From Anomaloglossus baeobatrachus (lineage: Eukaryota; Chordata; Amphibia; Anura; Aromobatidae), in the NCBI RefSeq assembly GCF_048569485.1, contig NC_134355.1:391236361-391300360 (forward strand): a DNA stretch of 64,000 bases. Direction: 5' to 3'. A program made the translations under genes and the position numbers. This document shows positions 44,963 through 56,281 of the stretch, one piece after another (position 1 is the first letter of the stretch; every line of letters begins with the position of its first letter). The notes under the pieces were generated by a model. The model was not told where the DNA came from, did no database searches, and was given only the letters and a program-made list of their open reading frames with translations.

Positions 44963-45615
44963 GGGGTACTTCACACACAGCGAGATCGCTGCTGAGATCG
45001 CTGCTGAGTCACGGTTTTTGTGACCTCATTAGCGATCTCGCTGTGTGTGACACTGAGCAGCGATCTGGCCCCTGCTGTGAGATCGCTGCTCGTTACACAC
45101 AGCCCTGGTTCGTTTTTTTATTGTTGCTCTCCCGCTGATAAGCACACATCGCTGTGTGTGACAGCAAGAGAGCAACAATCCTGAATGTGCAGGGAGCAGG
45201 AGCCGGCGTGTGACAGCCTGCGGTAAGCTGTAACTAAGGTAAACATCGGGTAACCAAGGTGGTTACCCGATATTTACCTTCGTTACCAGCCTCCGCAGCT
45301 CTCACGCTCCCAGTGTCGGCTCCTGCTCCCTGCACACGCTAGGTTAAGGGGTGTGAGCTGGTAACTAAGATAAACATCGGGTAACCATACCCGACGTTTA
45401 CCTTAGTTACCAGTGTCTGCAGCTTCCAGACGCCGGCTCCGTGCAAGCGCAGCGTCGCTTGCACGTCGCTGCTGGCTGGGGGCTGGTCACTGGTCGCTGG
45501 TGGGATCTGCCTGTTTGACAGCTCACCAGCAACCATGTAGCGATGCAGCAGCGATCCTGACCAGGTCAGATCGCTGGTCGGATCGCTGCTGCATCGCTAA
45601 AGTGTGAAGGTACCC
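44963..45615. mobile_element. Harbinger-like MITE inside the LTR element
   Basis: Inverted ends GGGGTACTTCACACACAGCG and GTGTGAAGGTACCC with a perfect TTA duplication (44960-44962, 45616-45618). It is the same terminal family as 33433-34047. It split the cold-shock-like domain of the host element, so it arrived after the LTR element. Confidence 0.93.
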
Positions 45616-45618
45616 TTA

Positions 45619-46565
45619 CACATGGGAGACCTGGTCGAGTTTACCAGACACCAAGGTGAACGAGGCTGGTATGCACTGGACGTAGTGCCATGCCCCAGGA
45701 ATCCCTACTACAGTCCTGCAGCTTCTACCAAGTCCCCACAAAAAGACACAGATAAAGAACAAGGCAAAGACACAGATAAAGAACAAGACGAAGACAAAGA
45801 CACAGATAAAAACAAGACAAAGATAAAGATGAAGATACAGAAACCGCCAGGTCTAGGAATCCTGAAAGTAAGAGCCCTAAAGGCAAACGCCCTGGTTGTG
45901 AAAGGAGGAGGTCCATGTAAGCTAAGTCAAGTAAAGAAAAGAAAGTTAAAGTTACCAGTTTACAGCAATGTTTGAAGAAGTTCAAGAGAATGTGTCCACA
46001 TAAACTGATGTGAGAACCCTTTTTACAAAAATCTTTGCACCTGGTTTGTGCAGATTTCTACTAAGGACCACAAGGCTATGAACTGGCTATAACCACAAAC
46101 GCTCGCAGTGTTTATAGTTACCCCAGAGGTACTACCACCAGAGCACGCCCGTTTATGGGGCCTGGCTCGCCAACAACAAGGGAGCATGCCTGTTTATGGG
46201 GTTTGGCTCTCCACCACAAAGAAGCGACACCGACCAAGAAAGCCGCCTTTACATCCTGCCAGAAGAGGCCGAAGACACGGCTCGACGAGAGAGGGGCTTG
46301 CCTTCAACTACCAGCCCCAGGAGAGGAAGATTGGAGGAAAGGTCTGGGGAAACAGATGGCCCAGACCTGGTTGCTAAAAGAACTGGTGACCTGCCTCCTA
46401 AGAGGGTTTTTGGTGGGTAATGGACTTGGGGGTGGAGGGTGGTGATGTATGGTACCTGGTATGTTTTATGATGCTTTTATGACGTTTTAATGTTTTAAAT
46501 GTTTTGCACTTTTAAGTGTTTTGTCTTTACAGCCTGAGGACGTGCTGTTGGTAACTAAGGGGGAA
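45619..46565 (+). pseudogene. LTR-element 3' coding remnant
   Basis: The first ~25 codons (MGDLVEFTRHQGERGWYALD, 45622 on) fit the last two strands of a cold-shock domain, the counterpart of the part left of the MITE. A Lys/Asp/Glu-rich stretch with DKEQ repeats follows (about 45740-45830). From 46108 a basic region carries a ~50-bp direct duplication (GTTTATGGGG words at 46150 and 46190). No polymerase motif is visible. The purine tract and 3' LTR follow. Confidence 0.5.
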
Positions 46566-47664
46566 TGTGGCGCCCCTGACCTGGTCAGGCACCACTGAGT
46601 ACTGCACCCATGCTGGGTCAGTACAACACAGGTAATCCCAGAGGCTGACTAGGGTGTGGACACACAGACACCAGTAACCAGGAACACACACACAGCTAGA
46701 GGGGACCCTGAGCAGACTCAGGGAGGGTGCATGGCCCTCGCCTCCCAGCTAGTGGTGGCTGGTGAGACTGGAGATGAGGAGTGTGCAGAGGCAGGCACAG
46801 AGGGGAGGTAGTGGTGAGCCAGTCGGCTAGTGGAGCTGAGAGAGCAAGGAAGTGGAGTGCAGAGAAGCTAGGCAGACACTGCACCAGTCAGTGGCTGCTG
46901 GCAGGGGAGAACGGCAACCGTGTAGTGCTGCCTGAAATCCACCTGGTGCAGAGAGGTGGATGAGTAAGGGGACTGCCGGTAGACCAAGCCCGCACAGGGT
47001 TACAGGTCCCCAGAGCAGGGGCCCATTCAGTTGGCCTGCCAATCCTGCTGGTGAGGGCACTTTATGCGCCTCACCAACCTACACAGAGTCCGCAGCTACA
47101 GCAGCAACGAGGGGGCCCATAAGTGACAGAAGGCAAGCAGCCAGAATTACTTGGTCCACGCTGCCCGCAAAAGGGCCAGAAAGGGGAGAACGGCGTATGT
47201 GACTTCCCTGGGTGATCCCAGCAAGACTTCAAGTCGGGGTCACCTCAAAACAAGAAGGGCTAGGAAGGTGAGTCAGCAGTCACCCCTACATCAGTTGAAG
47301 GGATACCTAGTTCCACCTGGTCCACCATAGCATCGCCCTGGTTAACTCACCCCTGCCACCTGAAGTGAGTAAAAACCCTGAAAGACATTGCTGTTTTGTG
47401 TATGAGTTCTTCTGCGACCTGTGGTACTACACACTTACACTGGGCCCTGGGGCCAGCCTCACTCTCGGGAGGCTACAACAACTGACTGCATCTAACATCA
47501 ACCCCAGGCGTCCCCCTAACTGCAGTGGCGGTCACCTCTGACTGCAAATACCGAGAGTGGCGTCACGAATCCCCCAATGAAGGTAACCTACCGTGACCAG
47601 AAGATTTCCAAGCCCGTGGAGACCCTGTGGCGTCCTTCATCAGAAGGTAATGCGGGGCTCCACA
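46566..47664 (+). repeat. 3' LTR
   Basis: Starts TGTGGCGCCCCTGACC, ends GGGGCTCCACA, followed by CAAG. The flank GCACTACCATGCTCGGGTGC continues the MITE terminus interrupted at 42159. Confidence 0.93.
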
Positions 47665-47689
47665 CAAGCACTACCATGCTCGGGTGCTC

Positions 47690-48010
47690 GGTACTAGTAA
47701 AGAAAAGGAGACAATTGCACACTGCAGTGCTAAGATATGTGTAACAATGAATATGGGAATATAGACATGCATTACTGCTATGAAAAAACATGTAAAAATT
47801 GAGATACTTAGCACACAAAATTGGCCAGATTTTATGTGCGGCCAGCAGTCAGCGGCAAGGCAACCTCATTTTTGTTGGGTCCCCATCAAACTAATGCCTT
47901 TGTTTGGGTTAAAAAACCTACAATTTATGGGCAGACAGGAACCCGCAAATGGAGAATTAAAATCACCTGAGACTGAAGAGCAGGATCCCTGTCAGATAAC
48001 TGCTCATTTA
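47690..48010 (+). repeat. Interspersed repeat of unknown class
   Basis: A diverged relative of 5690-5982 in the same orientation. It stops at the start of the LINE. Confidence 0.45.
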
Positions 48011-48378
48011 GCATAGTTCCACTGCCATCCTCTGGTACTCTCTCTTCTTTTGAGGTGTACTGTGTCCACATCTACTCCCCCTCCAACCTCCTACTGACAT
48101 TTACTGCCCCTCAGGACCAGCCACCACCTTATTTGACCACTTCACCATTGTGCTATTTCAATTCCTTTCCACTGACATTGCCACTATCTTTGGTGACTTC
48201 AACATCCCCACTGATACTTCCCCCTTAGTTGTCTCCAAACTTCTAATGCTCACTTCCACCTTCAATGTAGCTCAATGGTCCTCACAAAGATGACCACACA
48301 CTGGATCTCACCTTCACCCTCCTCTCTTCATTATGTAACCTCTGTAACTCACCTCACACTCTGTCTGACCACAACTTA

Positions 48379-48961
48379 AGGGGGCTTTACACACTGCGAC
48401 ATCGCTAATGCGAACTCGTTGGGGTCACGGAATTGATGACGCACATCCGGCCGCATTAGCGATGCCGTTGCGTGTGACACCTATGAACGATTTTGCATCA
48501 TCGCAAAAAACATGCAAAATCGCTCATCGGTGACATGGGAGTCCATTCTCAAATATCGTTACTGCAGCAGTAACGAAGTTGTTCCTCGTTCCTGCGGCAG
48601 CACACATCGCTCCGTGTGACACTGCAGGAACGAGGAAGCTCTCCTTACCTGCCTCCCGGCCGCTATGTGGAAGGAAGGAGGTGGGCGGGATGTTACGTCC
48701 CGCTCATCTCCACCCCTCCGCTTTTATTTGGCGGCGGTTCAGTGACACAGCTGTGACGTCGCTGTGACGCTGAACGAACCGCCCCATTAGAAAGGAGGTG
48801 GTTCGCCGGTCACAGCGACGTCGCCGGGCAGGTAAGTAGTGTGACGGGTCTGGGCAATGTTGTGCGGCACGGGCAGCAATTTGCCCGTGTCACACAACCG
48901 ATGGGGGCGGGTACCCACGCTAGCGATATCGGTACCGATATCGCAGCGTGTAAAGCGGCCT
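48379..48961. mobile_element. Harbinger-like MITE in the LINE
   Basis: Inverted ends AGGGGGCTTTACACACTGCG and CGCAGCGTGTAAAGCGGCCT with a perfect TTA duplication (48376-48378, 48962-48964). The LINE reads on across the site (ACCACAAC|CTCACATTC). The interior shares an inverted GC-rich module with 32388-32956. Confidence 0.94.
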
Positions 48962-49721
48962 TTACTCACATTCAAATCTATCAACTTTCCAAGTGCACAG
49001 TACTTACTCCACAAACTTACACACCCTCACAGAAATCGCAAACATCTTGATTTAAACTCACTTTGAGTTCCTTCTACCTCTTGCAGTCATAGGTTCCTAT
49101 GTGATGTTCCTATTGTAACGTTATATAACAGTGCAGATGCTGCTGCCCCGTTATATAACGTTACAAGAGCTACAGCTCTCAAATCGATCTCTCTCCACAC
49201 ACATGCAAAAAATTGCACAATCAACAGATTACCCTGGCACACCAGCTTTATTAAAGAACTGATGCTTCCAGGTTGTTCAGCGCAGATGGAAGAGGTCCCA
49301 TTCCAACAAGCACTTTATCAAATACAAAACATCACTCACCAATTTTAAGTCCACACTCACTGCTGCAAAACAAATCTATTTGTCATCTTTGATATCCTCC
49401 CTCTAACAACCTTAAATAGCTATTCAACACTTTCAATTCTCTCCTTCATCCCCCAGCACTTCCTCCCTTTCTTCTCATCTCAGCTGAAGATTGGCTCATT
49501 CTTCAAGCAGAAGATCGACAACAGAGAAAGCTATGGTCTACAGTCCCCACAGCACCTCCTCATAAACACTCAGCTCTCTTCCTCTAAAACCAGCTTCTCT
49601 GCCATTATAGAAGATAAACTTTCTTCTCTACTCTCCAGATCACATCTCACCACCTGTGCACTTTACTCAATCCCATCCCAGCTCATTCCAAACCTCAGCC
49701 CAGTCTTCATCCCAACTCTAA

Positions 49722-50970
49722 GGCTAAGTTCACACTTCCGTTGTTTTGTATCAGTCACATGCGTCGCTTGACGCATGTGACTGATGCGTTGTACAACGGA
49801 TGACAATGAAAAGAATTTCATTGTCGGACTCCGTTGTGTGCGGGAGGGGGGGCGGAGCTGAGTGGGGGGGCGGAGCCAGGAGCTGAGGATGTCAGTGGCA
49901 GTGCTGCGGTCTGCATGGCTGGGGACAGGTGAGTGTGTGAGTGAGTGTTGTGAGTGTGTGTGAGTGAGTGTACACATGCGGTGTGCGGGAGGGGTCGGAG
50001 CCGAGCAGGGGGGCGGAGCCAGGTGCTGAGGATGTCAGTGGCAGTGCTGCGGTCTGCATGGCTGGGGACAGGTGAGTGTGTGAGTGAGTGAGTGTTGTGA
50101 GTGTGTGTGAGTGAGTGTACACATGCGGAGTTTGGGAGGGGGCGGAGCCGAGCGGGGGGGCGGAGCCAGGCGCTGAGGATGTCAGTGGCAGTGCTGCGGT
50201 CTGCATGGCTGGGGACAGGTGAGTGTGTGAGTGAGTGTTGTGAGTGTGTGTGAGTGAGTGTACACATGCGAAGTGCGGGAGGGGGTGGAGCCGATCGGGG
50301 GGCGGAGCCAGGCGCTGAGGATGTTAATGACAGTGCTGCGGTCTGCATGGCTGGGGACAGGTGAGTGTGAGTGAGTGTTGTGAGTGTGTGTGTGTGAGTG
50401 TACACATGCGGAGTGCGGGAGGGGGCGGAACCGAGCAGGGGGAGGAGCCGAGTGGGGCCAGGTGCTGAGGATGTCAGTGGCAGTGCTGCGGTCTGCATGG
50501 CTCGGGACAGGTGAGTGTGTGTGATTGTGTGTGTGTACATGTGCGGAGTGCGGGAGGGGGCAGGGCCAAGCGGGGAAGTGTCGGCTCCCTGCACACGTAA
50601 CCAGACTAAATATTGGGTAAAGCAAAGCACCCGATGTTTACCTTGGTTACCCGATATTTACCTTGGTTACGGGCGTACACCGCTTAGCGCTGGCTCCTTG
50701 CACGGTAACCAGGGTAAATATCGGGTAACCAAGCAAAGCTGGTGACGTGTGCAGGGAGCCAGAGAGAATGCGCAGCGAAATCCGACGGATTGCACTGCTC
50801 AAAAAACGTTACAGGCTGCGTTCCTCCCGCTCGGCGGTCAGTCGTTCCACGACTGATCAGTCGGGCGGAGGGTGCAACGCAGCATCATCAGTCACAATCA
50901 GTCGGATTCCGTTGTTTACCATAGCAGCGGATTGTGACTGATACAATTTAACGGAAGTGTGAACCTAGCC
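49722..50970. mobile_element. MITE with a large minisatellite core, in the LINE
   Basis: Inverted ends GGCTAAGTTCACACTTCCGT and ACGGAAGTGTGAACCTAGCC with TAA/TAC as target. Inside are five tandem ~145-bp units and then a block (50575-50760, GGTAACCAGGGTAAATATCG) that belongs to the interior of the 33433-type MITEs. It is therefore composite. Confidence 0.88.
49840..50560. repeat. ~145-bp minisatellite, five units
   Basis: CTGAGGATGTCAGTGGCAGT recurs at 49883, 50026, 50173, 50315 and 50465. Each unit has a (GAGTGT)n part of varying length and GGGGGCGGAGCC. The 270-codon minus-strand open frame over it is an artefact of the repeat. Confidence 0.95.
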
Positions 50971-51209
50971 TACTGTTCCCTCTTTGACCAGTTATAATCT
51001 GGCTTCTGAGCTCATGATTCAACTGATACTGCTCTAAATAAAGTCAAAAGCGACTTACTAACAGCCAAATCCAACTGACACTACTTTGTTCTCCTCCTCC
51101 TGGACCTGTCCTCTGCTTTCTACACAGTGGATTATTCCCTCCTACATGAGATTCTCTCATCTCTTAGCATCACAGATGCGGTCCTATGTTGGGTCTCTTG
51201 ATACCTAAC

Positions 51210-51962
51210 TGTAGTGCTAAGATGTTAGAGGCCACCAGGAATCCATATTGGTAGTCTTTCTGTAAGAAACCCTTTAAGATAATTGACTGTAACAGTTTAG
51301 TTTATATTATCTTGTTTTTCTGGAATTTTCCCAGACACCTGTTGTCATAGTTCTAGTATCAATGTTTAGTGAAAAAGTACATGTTTATAGTATCACCCAA
51401 TCTAACATAGTTCTCTTATCAATGTTTTGAGAGAATGTACGTAATTATAGTTTGGTAAAACATCTGGTACCAGGAGCCTTTGGCATGTCTCATCCGGTGA
51501 CATATTTTTCCGGTGTAGATTGACATCTGAAGAGTTGACCATTCAGAAGAGGGATACTATGTTGGAATGGAACCTGTTAGAGTTTGTGTATCACTTGGGT
51601 ACAATAGCATTTGTTTTCAAGTGAGATATAAACTGGTGAAGATTCCAGCGATGTCAGAAGCCTGTTTACCTGTGGACTAAAAGGGGACACCCGTGACACC
51701 ATAGTTTGGATTCCAGGAGTTTCTCTGTCTTTGCTGTTTTGCTTCTCACAGCTGATGTTCCTGGACAGATGATGTGTTACTCCTGGTGAAGTTTTTTTTA
51801 TATAGTGTGCGATGTAAGTACTTTACCTTTGTAATTTATATTATGCAAAAGTGTACGCAATATTACACTATTTCCTATTTTCTGTAATCATTGAATCATT
51901 ATAATAAAATTAATCACCTTCTTTAAAGCCATATCCGATCCCTTTAAATACTTGGCAAAACA
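51210..51962 (+). mobile_element. Solo LTR in the LINE, 5-bp target duplication
   Basis: It starts TGTAGTGCTAAG and ends GGCAAAACA, flanked by a perfect CTAAC duplication (51205-51209, 51963-51967). Length is 753 bp. It has a GATATAAAC TATA-like box near 51627 and an AATAAAAT polyadenylation signal near 51903. No internal region is attached. Confidence 0.88.
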
Positions 51963-52722
51963 CTAACAAATCAGATATTTAGCATCTCCCACTCACACAC
52001 AACCTCTTCATCTTGTCCCTATCTGTTGGTGCCCCCCCAGATTCAGTTCTAGGATCCCTGCTCTTCTTCATCCACATCTTTGTCCATGGACAGCTCATAG
52101 GGTCCCACACCTTTCAGAATCATCTTTATGCTGATGACACACAGATTTCATTCTCTGGACCGAATATCACCTCCTTACTATCCAGAATCCCACAATGTCT
52201 GGCTGCTATTTCATCATTCTGCTTCATTTATAAAACCTAACATGGACAAAGTGGAATTGATCATCTTTCCCCCATCTCACTCAACCCTTCAACCAACCTA
52301 TCTATCAAAGTCAATGGCTAATCATTCTCCCCAGTCTCACCTCGGGGTAGCCCTTGACTCTGATCTCTCCTTCAAGCTACACATCCAAGCCCTCTCAAAC
52401 TCCTGCCAACTCCAACTCAAAAATATGTCACAGAACCATACATTAGTTAAACAAGAATCTGCAAAAACATTAGTACATGCCCTTATCATCTCCCGCCTCA
52501 ACTACTGCATCCTACCACTCTGTGGCCTCCCTTTTAACACTCTTGCACCCTTCCTATCTATCCTAAACTCTGCTACCTGACTAATCCACCTGTCCTACTG
52601 CTATCCACTGTCCTGTCCTCTTTGCCAATCCCTTCACTGGCTCCCAATTGACTTGTATTATTCATAAGTATTGTTTTATTATATATAACCTTTTTCACAT
52701 GTAAATTGCATGGAATAAATGG

Positions 52723-52725
52723 CAC

Positions 52726-52772
<47 letters not shown>
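52723..52772. repeat. (AAT)n microsatellite at the LINE 3' end
   Basis: About 16 AAT units form the 3' tail typical of this LINE family. Confidence 0.95.
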
Positions 52773-52773
<1 letters not shown>

Positions 52774-53130
52774 TGGCCAATAATACACCAATTATTTATG
52801 AATCACCAACAATGAAAAAAAATCCAGAATTCATAGTCATAGAAAATCATTATTTATTAATTTTCTGGATCGTTAACTAGACAAGTACATGTAACAGCCT
52901 GAACTAGGGAAAGCACTCACGAAAACATATCAGTATATATAATAATGGATACACCAATGGTAGAAGAAATACAACACTACAAAACAATATAGATGAGTAA
53001 AACACATATATGGCCTATGGTTCAGGGTTTGTTATATGTTTAGATCCAGTTACTTGAGTCACTCTGTACAGTACCTGTTGAATCAATTACCCAAAATAAC
53101 AAACTGTTCTTTACTCACCACCCTATAGTG
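52773..53130. other. No feature recognised
   Basis: AT-rich sequence after the LINE tail. Nothing else is seen. Confidence 0.5.
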
Positions 53131-53850
53131 AGTTATCATCACTTCTTACAGTGTCCATTATTGTCTGCAGCACTGTCGTTGCACTCAGCAGCTCTGCCCG
53201 AGTTGACAGCACAGGTGTCACGTCTCCACTAGAGTCCACTCCTGCAATTTCTGCTTTGGTCACCAGGTGCCACAGTGTTACTGCCATGGGTGGTGCTGGT
53301 GATAGGAGAGAAGTCAGTACCAGTAGCTCTGGTGGGTGCAGGCTCTGCCCATCCACTAAGCTGCGTTTCTCTTGGATCTGCAGTACCACTGGCTGACCGT
53401 TGTGGCGTGTGTCTTCCAGCTAAAGTTACCACCTTTCAGCCACAGCCAATAGGAAGGCACCACACCCTTCTTATTCCTCCTCCTGTCTGCTGGTTGCTGC
53501 CAGATATAGAGTCTAGTTTATCCTGCTTGTCTCTGGTTCTCGTCCTGCTCTGTATATTGATCCCTGTGTTTTGACCCCTGCCTGCTCTCTGACTACTCTC
53601 CTGCCTGCCGTTTTTGTACCTTGCTGCCATCTCCAGTTTGAACCTTAGCCTGATTTTCTACGCTCTTGTCTGACCATTTTGGCCCTTTTCTGTATCTCCT
53701 GGTTTGACCCTGCCTGACAACTACCTGGGATTGCAGCCTTTTCCAGGTAGCGAAATCCCTGTATAAGAGTTAAAGGTTTTGGGGTTCTCGGGATCCTGCT
53801 TAGTGGCCGGCCTGCCTCTAGCCTGTCCGTTACAGCCATCCTGAGATGGT
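53130..53850 (+). mobile_element. LTR-like fragment
   Basis: GC- and CT-rich sequence with repeated TTTGACCCCTGCCTG, CTGACTACTCTCCTG and TTTGACCCTGCCTGAC phrases, typical of the R-U5 part of frog gypsy-like LTRs. No TG...CA ends with a duplication could be fixed. Moderate to low certainty. Confidence 0.4.
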
Positions 53851-54700
53851 GGTTCCAGGCAGACTTTACAACAGGTTGCTCAGAAGTGCTTAATTCACTG
53901 ATTTACTGCAGCACTCTTGATGTAATATTGCTGCTGCAAATCTTAACAGACACCAGGAGCAGCAACAGAGACCTAGTACTGGACCTGGAGAGAATAAGTA
54001 AAGTGCGGCCTTAGAACACAGTGCATCCGGGGGACAGGGGGTTTCTAAATAAAACAAAAAAGCAAAAAACAAAGCTAGAATACATTGTATAATATAGTTT
54101 GACAAAATATCCTATAAACCAGTGATGTGGAAAATTACGTAGCCAGAACGCAGACTGAAATATGATTATGATGATCCACAGGTTGCTCTCAGTGGGTTTT
54201 ACTGTAGCGGTTGAATATTTAGATGTAGCAGAGCTGAATATGTTGTTTGTGTTTCTCTTGTGCACTCAGTAATGTCTGCTTTACTGTGCAAAATCACCAT
54301 AAAGCCATAAATCTGCTAAACATAGCCCATGTTTGACTAGCTCAGCTCTGCTACACCTGCCTATGTGGCTGAGTAGATCTTGTGTTTTTCTTCTTAGAAC
54401 ACTCTACTTAATTCCACCTTGAAGAAGGAACACTTACAGTAATTAAAAGTGTTTAAACAAGAACCGTATAAAAGGTCTATTTGTACAGATTATTCGATTG
54501 AAACTTGTAAATGTCCTTGTACAGTTCCATTCTCCTCTGCAGCCTTCGATCAAGTACATCTGCACACATCTATCTCCCTTCTCTCCCTCCACTTGAGTTG
54601 TCAAGTACGTAGACATGATGGGCAAGTGTCAGCTCTACGGTTCATGGTGAAGTGCTCTAGTCCAAGCTCAGGAAGCAGAGATTAAAAACAGCACAAATTA
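53851..54700. other. No feature recognised
   Basis: No repeats with clear ends and no exon. This begins the relatively clean interval around B3GAT2. Confidence 0.5.
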
Positions 54701-55615
54701 AACAATAGGAGGCTGGAACAAGGAGAAATCTATCTGTGAGTGGCAAAATCAGTGACACCAGAAGAGCTTTTCAATCTCATTTCTCATTGCCAGCCACAGG
54801 GGGTCCCTGTATTCTTCTCCTCCCTCTTCCCCACCCAGCAGCTCATCGGACTGCAAAGAAAGAGAAACAAAGAAGAGAGGAGGTGGGAGAAGAGAGTGAT
54901 GCAGGGAGCAGCTATCCAAGTCAGCCTCATTCAGAGCATCACTGAGGCTCTTATTCCAGAATCACAGCCCAACTCTACACAGCTTTCCAGGCAGCACCAG
55001 CAATAACAAAGGCAGCAAACAATTCACCAGTCCTTGTGACCTGGCTGCTGCCCATGTTGTGCTGGCAGAGGCGACCTACTTGGAGATGTCTTACTGTGCT
55101 CTTTACAGAATCCTGAGCACATGGATGCTGAAAAGACAAGAAGTTTCGGGGACAAGAATAACATCTATTAGATGTCTTAGCCTTGTATTCTGAGGGTTAA
55201 CGCTCTCCTTGTTGCCGTCCTGAGCACTTTGAGTTTATCAATGAAGCAATCCTTCGGAGATAATTGGAGCGATCTTCTGAGAAGCTAATGACATGACTTG
55301 ATTTGGATTTCATGTGGCTTGGAGAACGAAGTCAGTGACACGTAGAGGGGCTTTATAATGACTCTCAAGCACCCATAGAAACAATTGCTTTAAGCGGAGT
55401 TATGGCAATAGAAGAGCATTTTCTTCAGCTGCAGCCTGTCTTCTGTTTATTTACACAATGTAACAAAGATTAAGAAATTGTATGGGAATTGTCATTCTGG
55501 TTTATTTGCATCTTCTGGATTTCCCCCATCTCACTGGAGTTTACACTGCAAGAATATTAAGTCTGCTTGAGTTTTATTCTCTGCTGGACTTGGTTTTACT
55601 TTTCTAAATAGCAGG
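54701..55615 (+). other. B3GAT2: Probable B3GAT2 5' flank and 5' UTR
   Basis: Unique-looking sequence immediately upstream of the B3GAT2 start, free of recognisable transposons. It is not GC-rich and has few CpG, unlike the CpG-island start of mammalian B3GAT2. TTTATAATG near 55350 and several short upstream ATGs are present. The transcription start cannot be placed from sequence alone. Confidence 0.5.
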
Positions 55616-56281
55616 ATGAAGTCTGTCTTCTACAGTCGCTTCTTCATTCTTCTTCCTTGGGTATTGATTGTTGTTATTATTATTGATATTGATACCAGGA
55701 GACCTTCTAATTCCAATAGAGTACCCACTGCACGCCACTATTCTCCATACTGGAAGCATAGAATTGGTCGCGCAGCTTTGATGAGACCCCAGCCAAGTGA
55801 CACCAGCATGGCTTCATGGACCCCTAATCAAGAACTGTTGACCAGCTCTGATAACCATTGTGCTAAGAATAATAGTATGCCTGTTGTATATGCCATTACC
55901 CCTACTTACAGCCGACCGGTGCAGAAGGCAGAACTTACTCGCCTAGCCAACACATTCCGGCAGGTCCCACGTTTACATTGGATAGTGGTAGAGGATGCGC
56001 CACATCCAACAGATTTGGTCAGCCGCTTTTTGGCTGGAGCAGGTGTAAGGGCGACTCACCTGCATGTTCCCACACCAAGGAGATATAAACGTTCTGGTTT
56101 ACCCAGAGCTACAGAACAGAGGAATGCAGGACTGGCTTGGCTTAGGCAGCAATATCAACCTAAGACTCCTCATCATTCTCAGCGCTCAGGAGCCCAGGCA
56201 CCTGTACAGCAGGAGTACCCAGCTGGAGTTGTCTTCTTTGCAGATGATGATAACACTTACAGTCTGGAGCTATTCCAGGAG
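55616..56281 (+). CDS. B3GAT2: B3GAT2 exon 1 (galactosylgalactosylxylosylprotein 3-beta-glucuronosyltransferase 2)
   Basis: GlcAT-S transfers glucuronic acid from UDP-GlcA to terminal galactose in the Golgi, as in making the HNK-1 epitope precursor. The 222 codons here are the N-terminal two thirds of the ~320-residue enzyme. Residues 1-8 are cytoplasmic, 9-25 (FFILLPWVLIVVIIIDI) form the type II membrane anchor, and 26-88 are a variable stem with an N-linked site at N85. The catalytic domain starts at 89 with YAITPTYSRPVQKAELTRLA (92-111). HVPTPRRYKR (150-159) and ATEQRNAGLAWLRQ (165-178) distinguish B3GAT2 from B3GAT1 and B3GAT3. The DXD-type metal and UDP site is D210-D212 in FADDDNTYSLELF. 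The exon ends in phase 0 after LFQE with GAG|GTATTT, the donor expected from the human gene structure. Residues 181-203 are an insert compared with human. Remaining exons lie beyond the window. Confidence 0.96.

Larger units (their letters stand above)
42160..47664 (+). mobile_element. Nonautonomous LTR retroelement with both LTRs
   Basis: A 5.5-kb LTR element (gypsy-like by its 4-bp duplication) with 5' LTR 42160-43202 and 3' LTR 46566-47664. The target was a MITE terminus: CAAA precedes the element and CAAG follows it. A primer-binding-site-like TGGCGTCACGAACAGGA follows the 5' LTR at 43207, and a purine tract AAGGGGGAA precedes the 3' LTR. The internal region is 3.4 kb with no reverse transcriptase, protease or integrase that I can see. 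It carries coding-like stretches, a 36-bp tandem repeat and a cold-shock-like domain. It is broken in several places and also interrupted by a MITE. The LTRs differ by a few percent by eye and by a ~55-bp block, which suggests a moderately old insertion. Confidence 0.9.
48011..52772 (+). mobile_element. L2/CR1-clade LINE, cut by three insertions and internally deleted
   Basis: Pieces at 48011-48378, 48965-49718, 50974-51209 and 51963-52772 are colinear parts of one LINE second ORF. The endonuclease shows GDFNIP near 48200 and SDHN before the first insertion. The reverse transcriptase shows LDLSSAF near 51105 and YADDTQISF near 52128. The later LGVALDSDLSFK-HIQ and SRLNYC segments follow. A deletion joins CTCCCAATTG directly to ACTTGTATTA near 52650, removing the C-terminal part and most of the 3' UTR. 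The tail GGAATAAATGGCACTATAAT plus (AAT)n is intact. It has frameshifts and stops throughout and is dead. Confidence 0.92.

Noticed and set aside
49818-50630. 270-codon minus-strand open frame
   Set aside because: It runs through five 145-bp minisatellite units and gives a repetitive Ser/Pro/His peptide; no homology.
54740-55006. Upstream open frame before B3GAT2
   Set aside because: Opens on GTG, not ATG, and shows no homology; at most incidental UTR or flank sequence.
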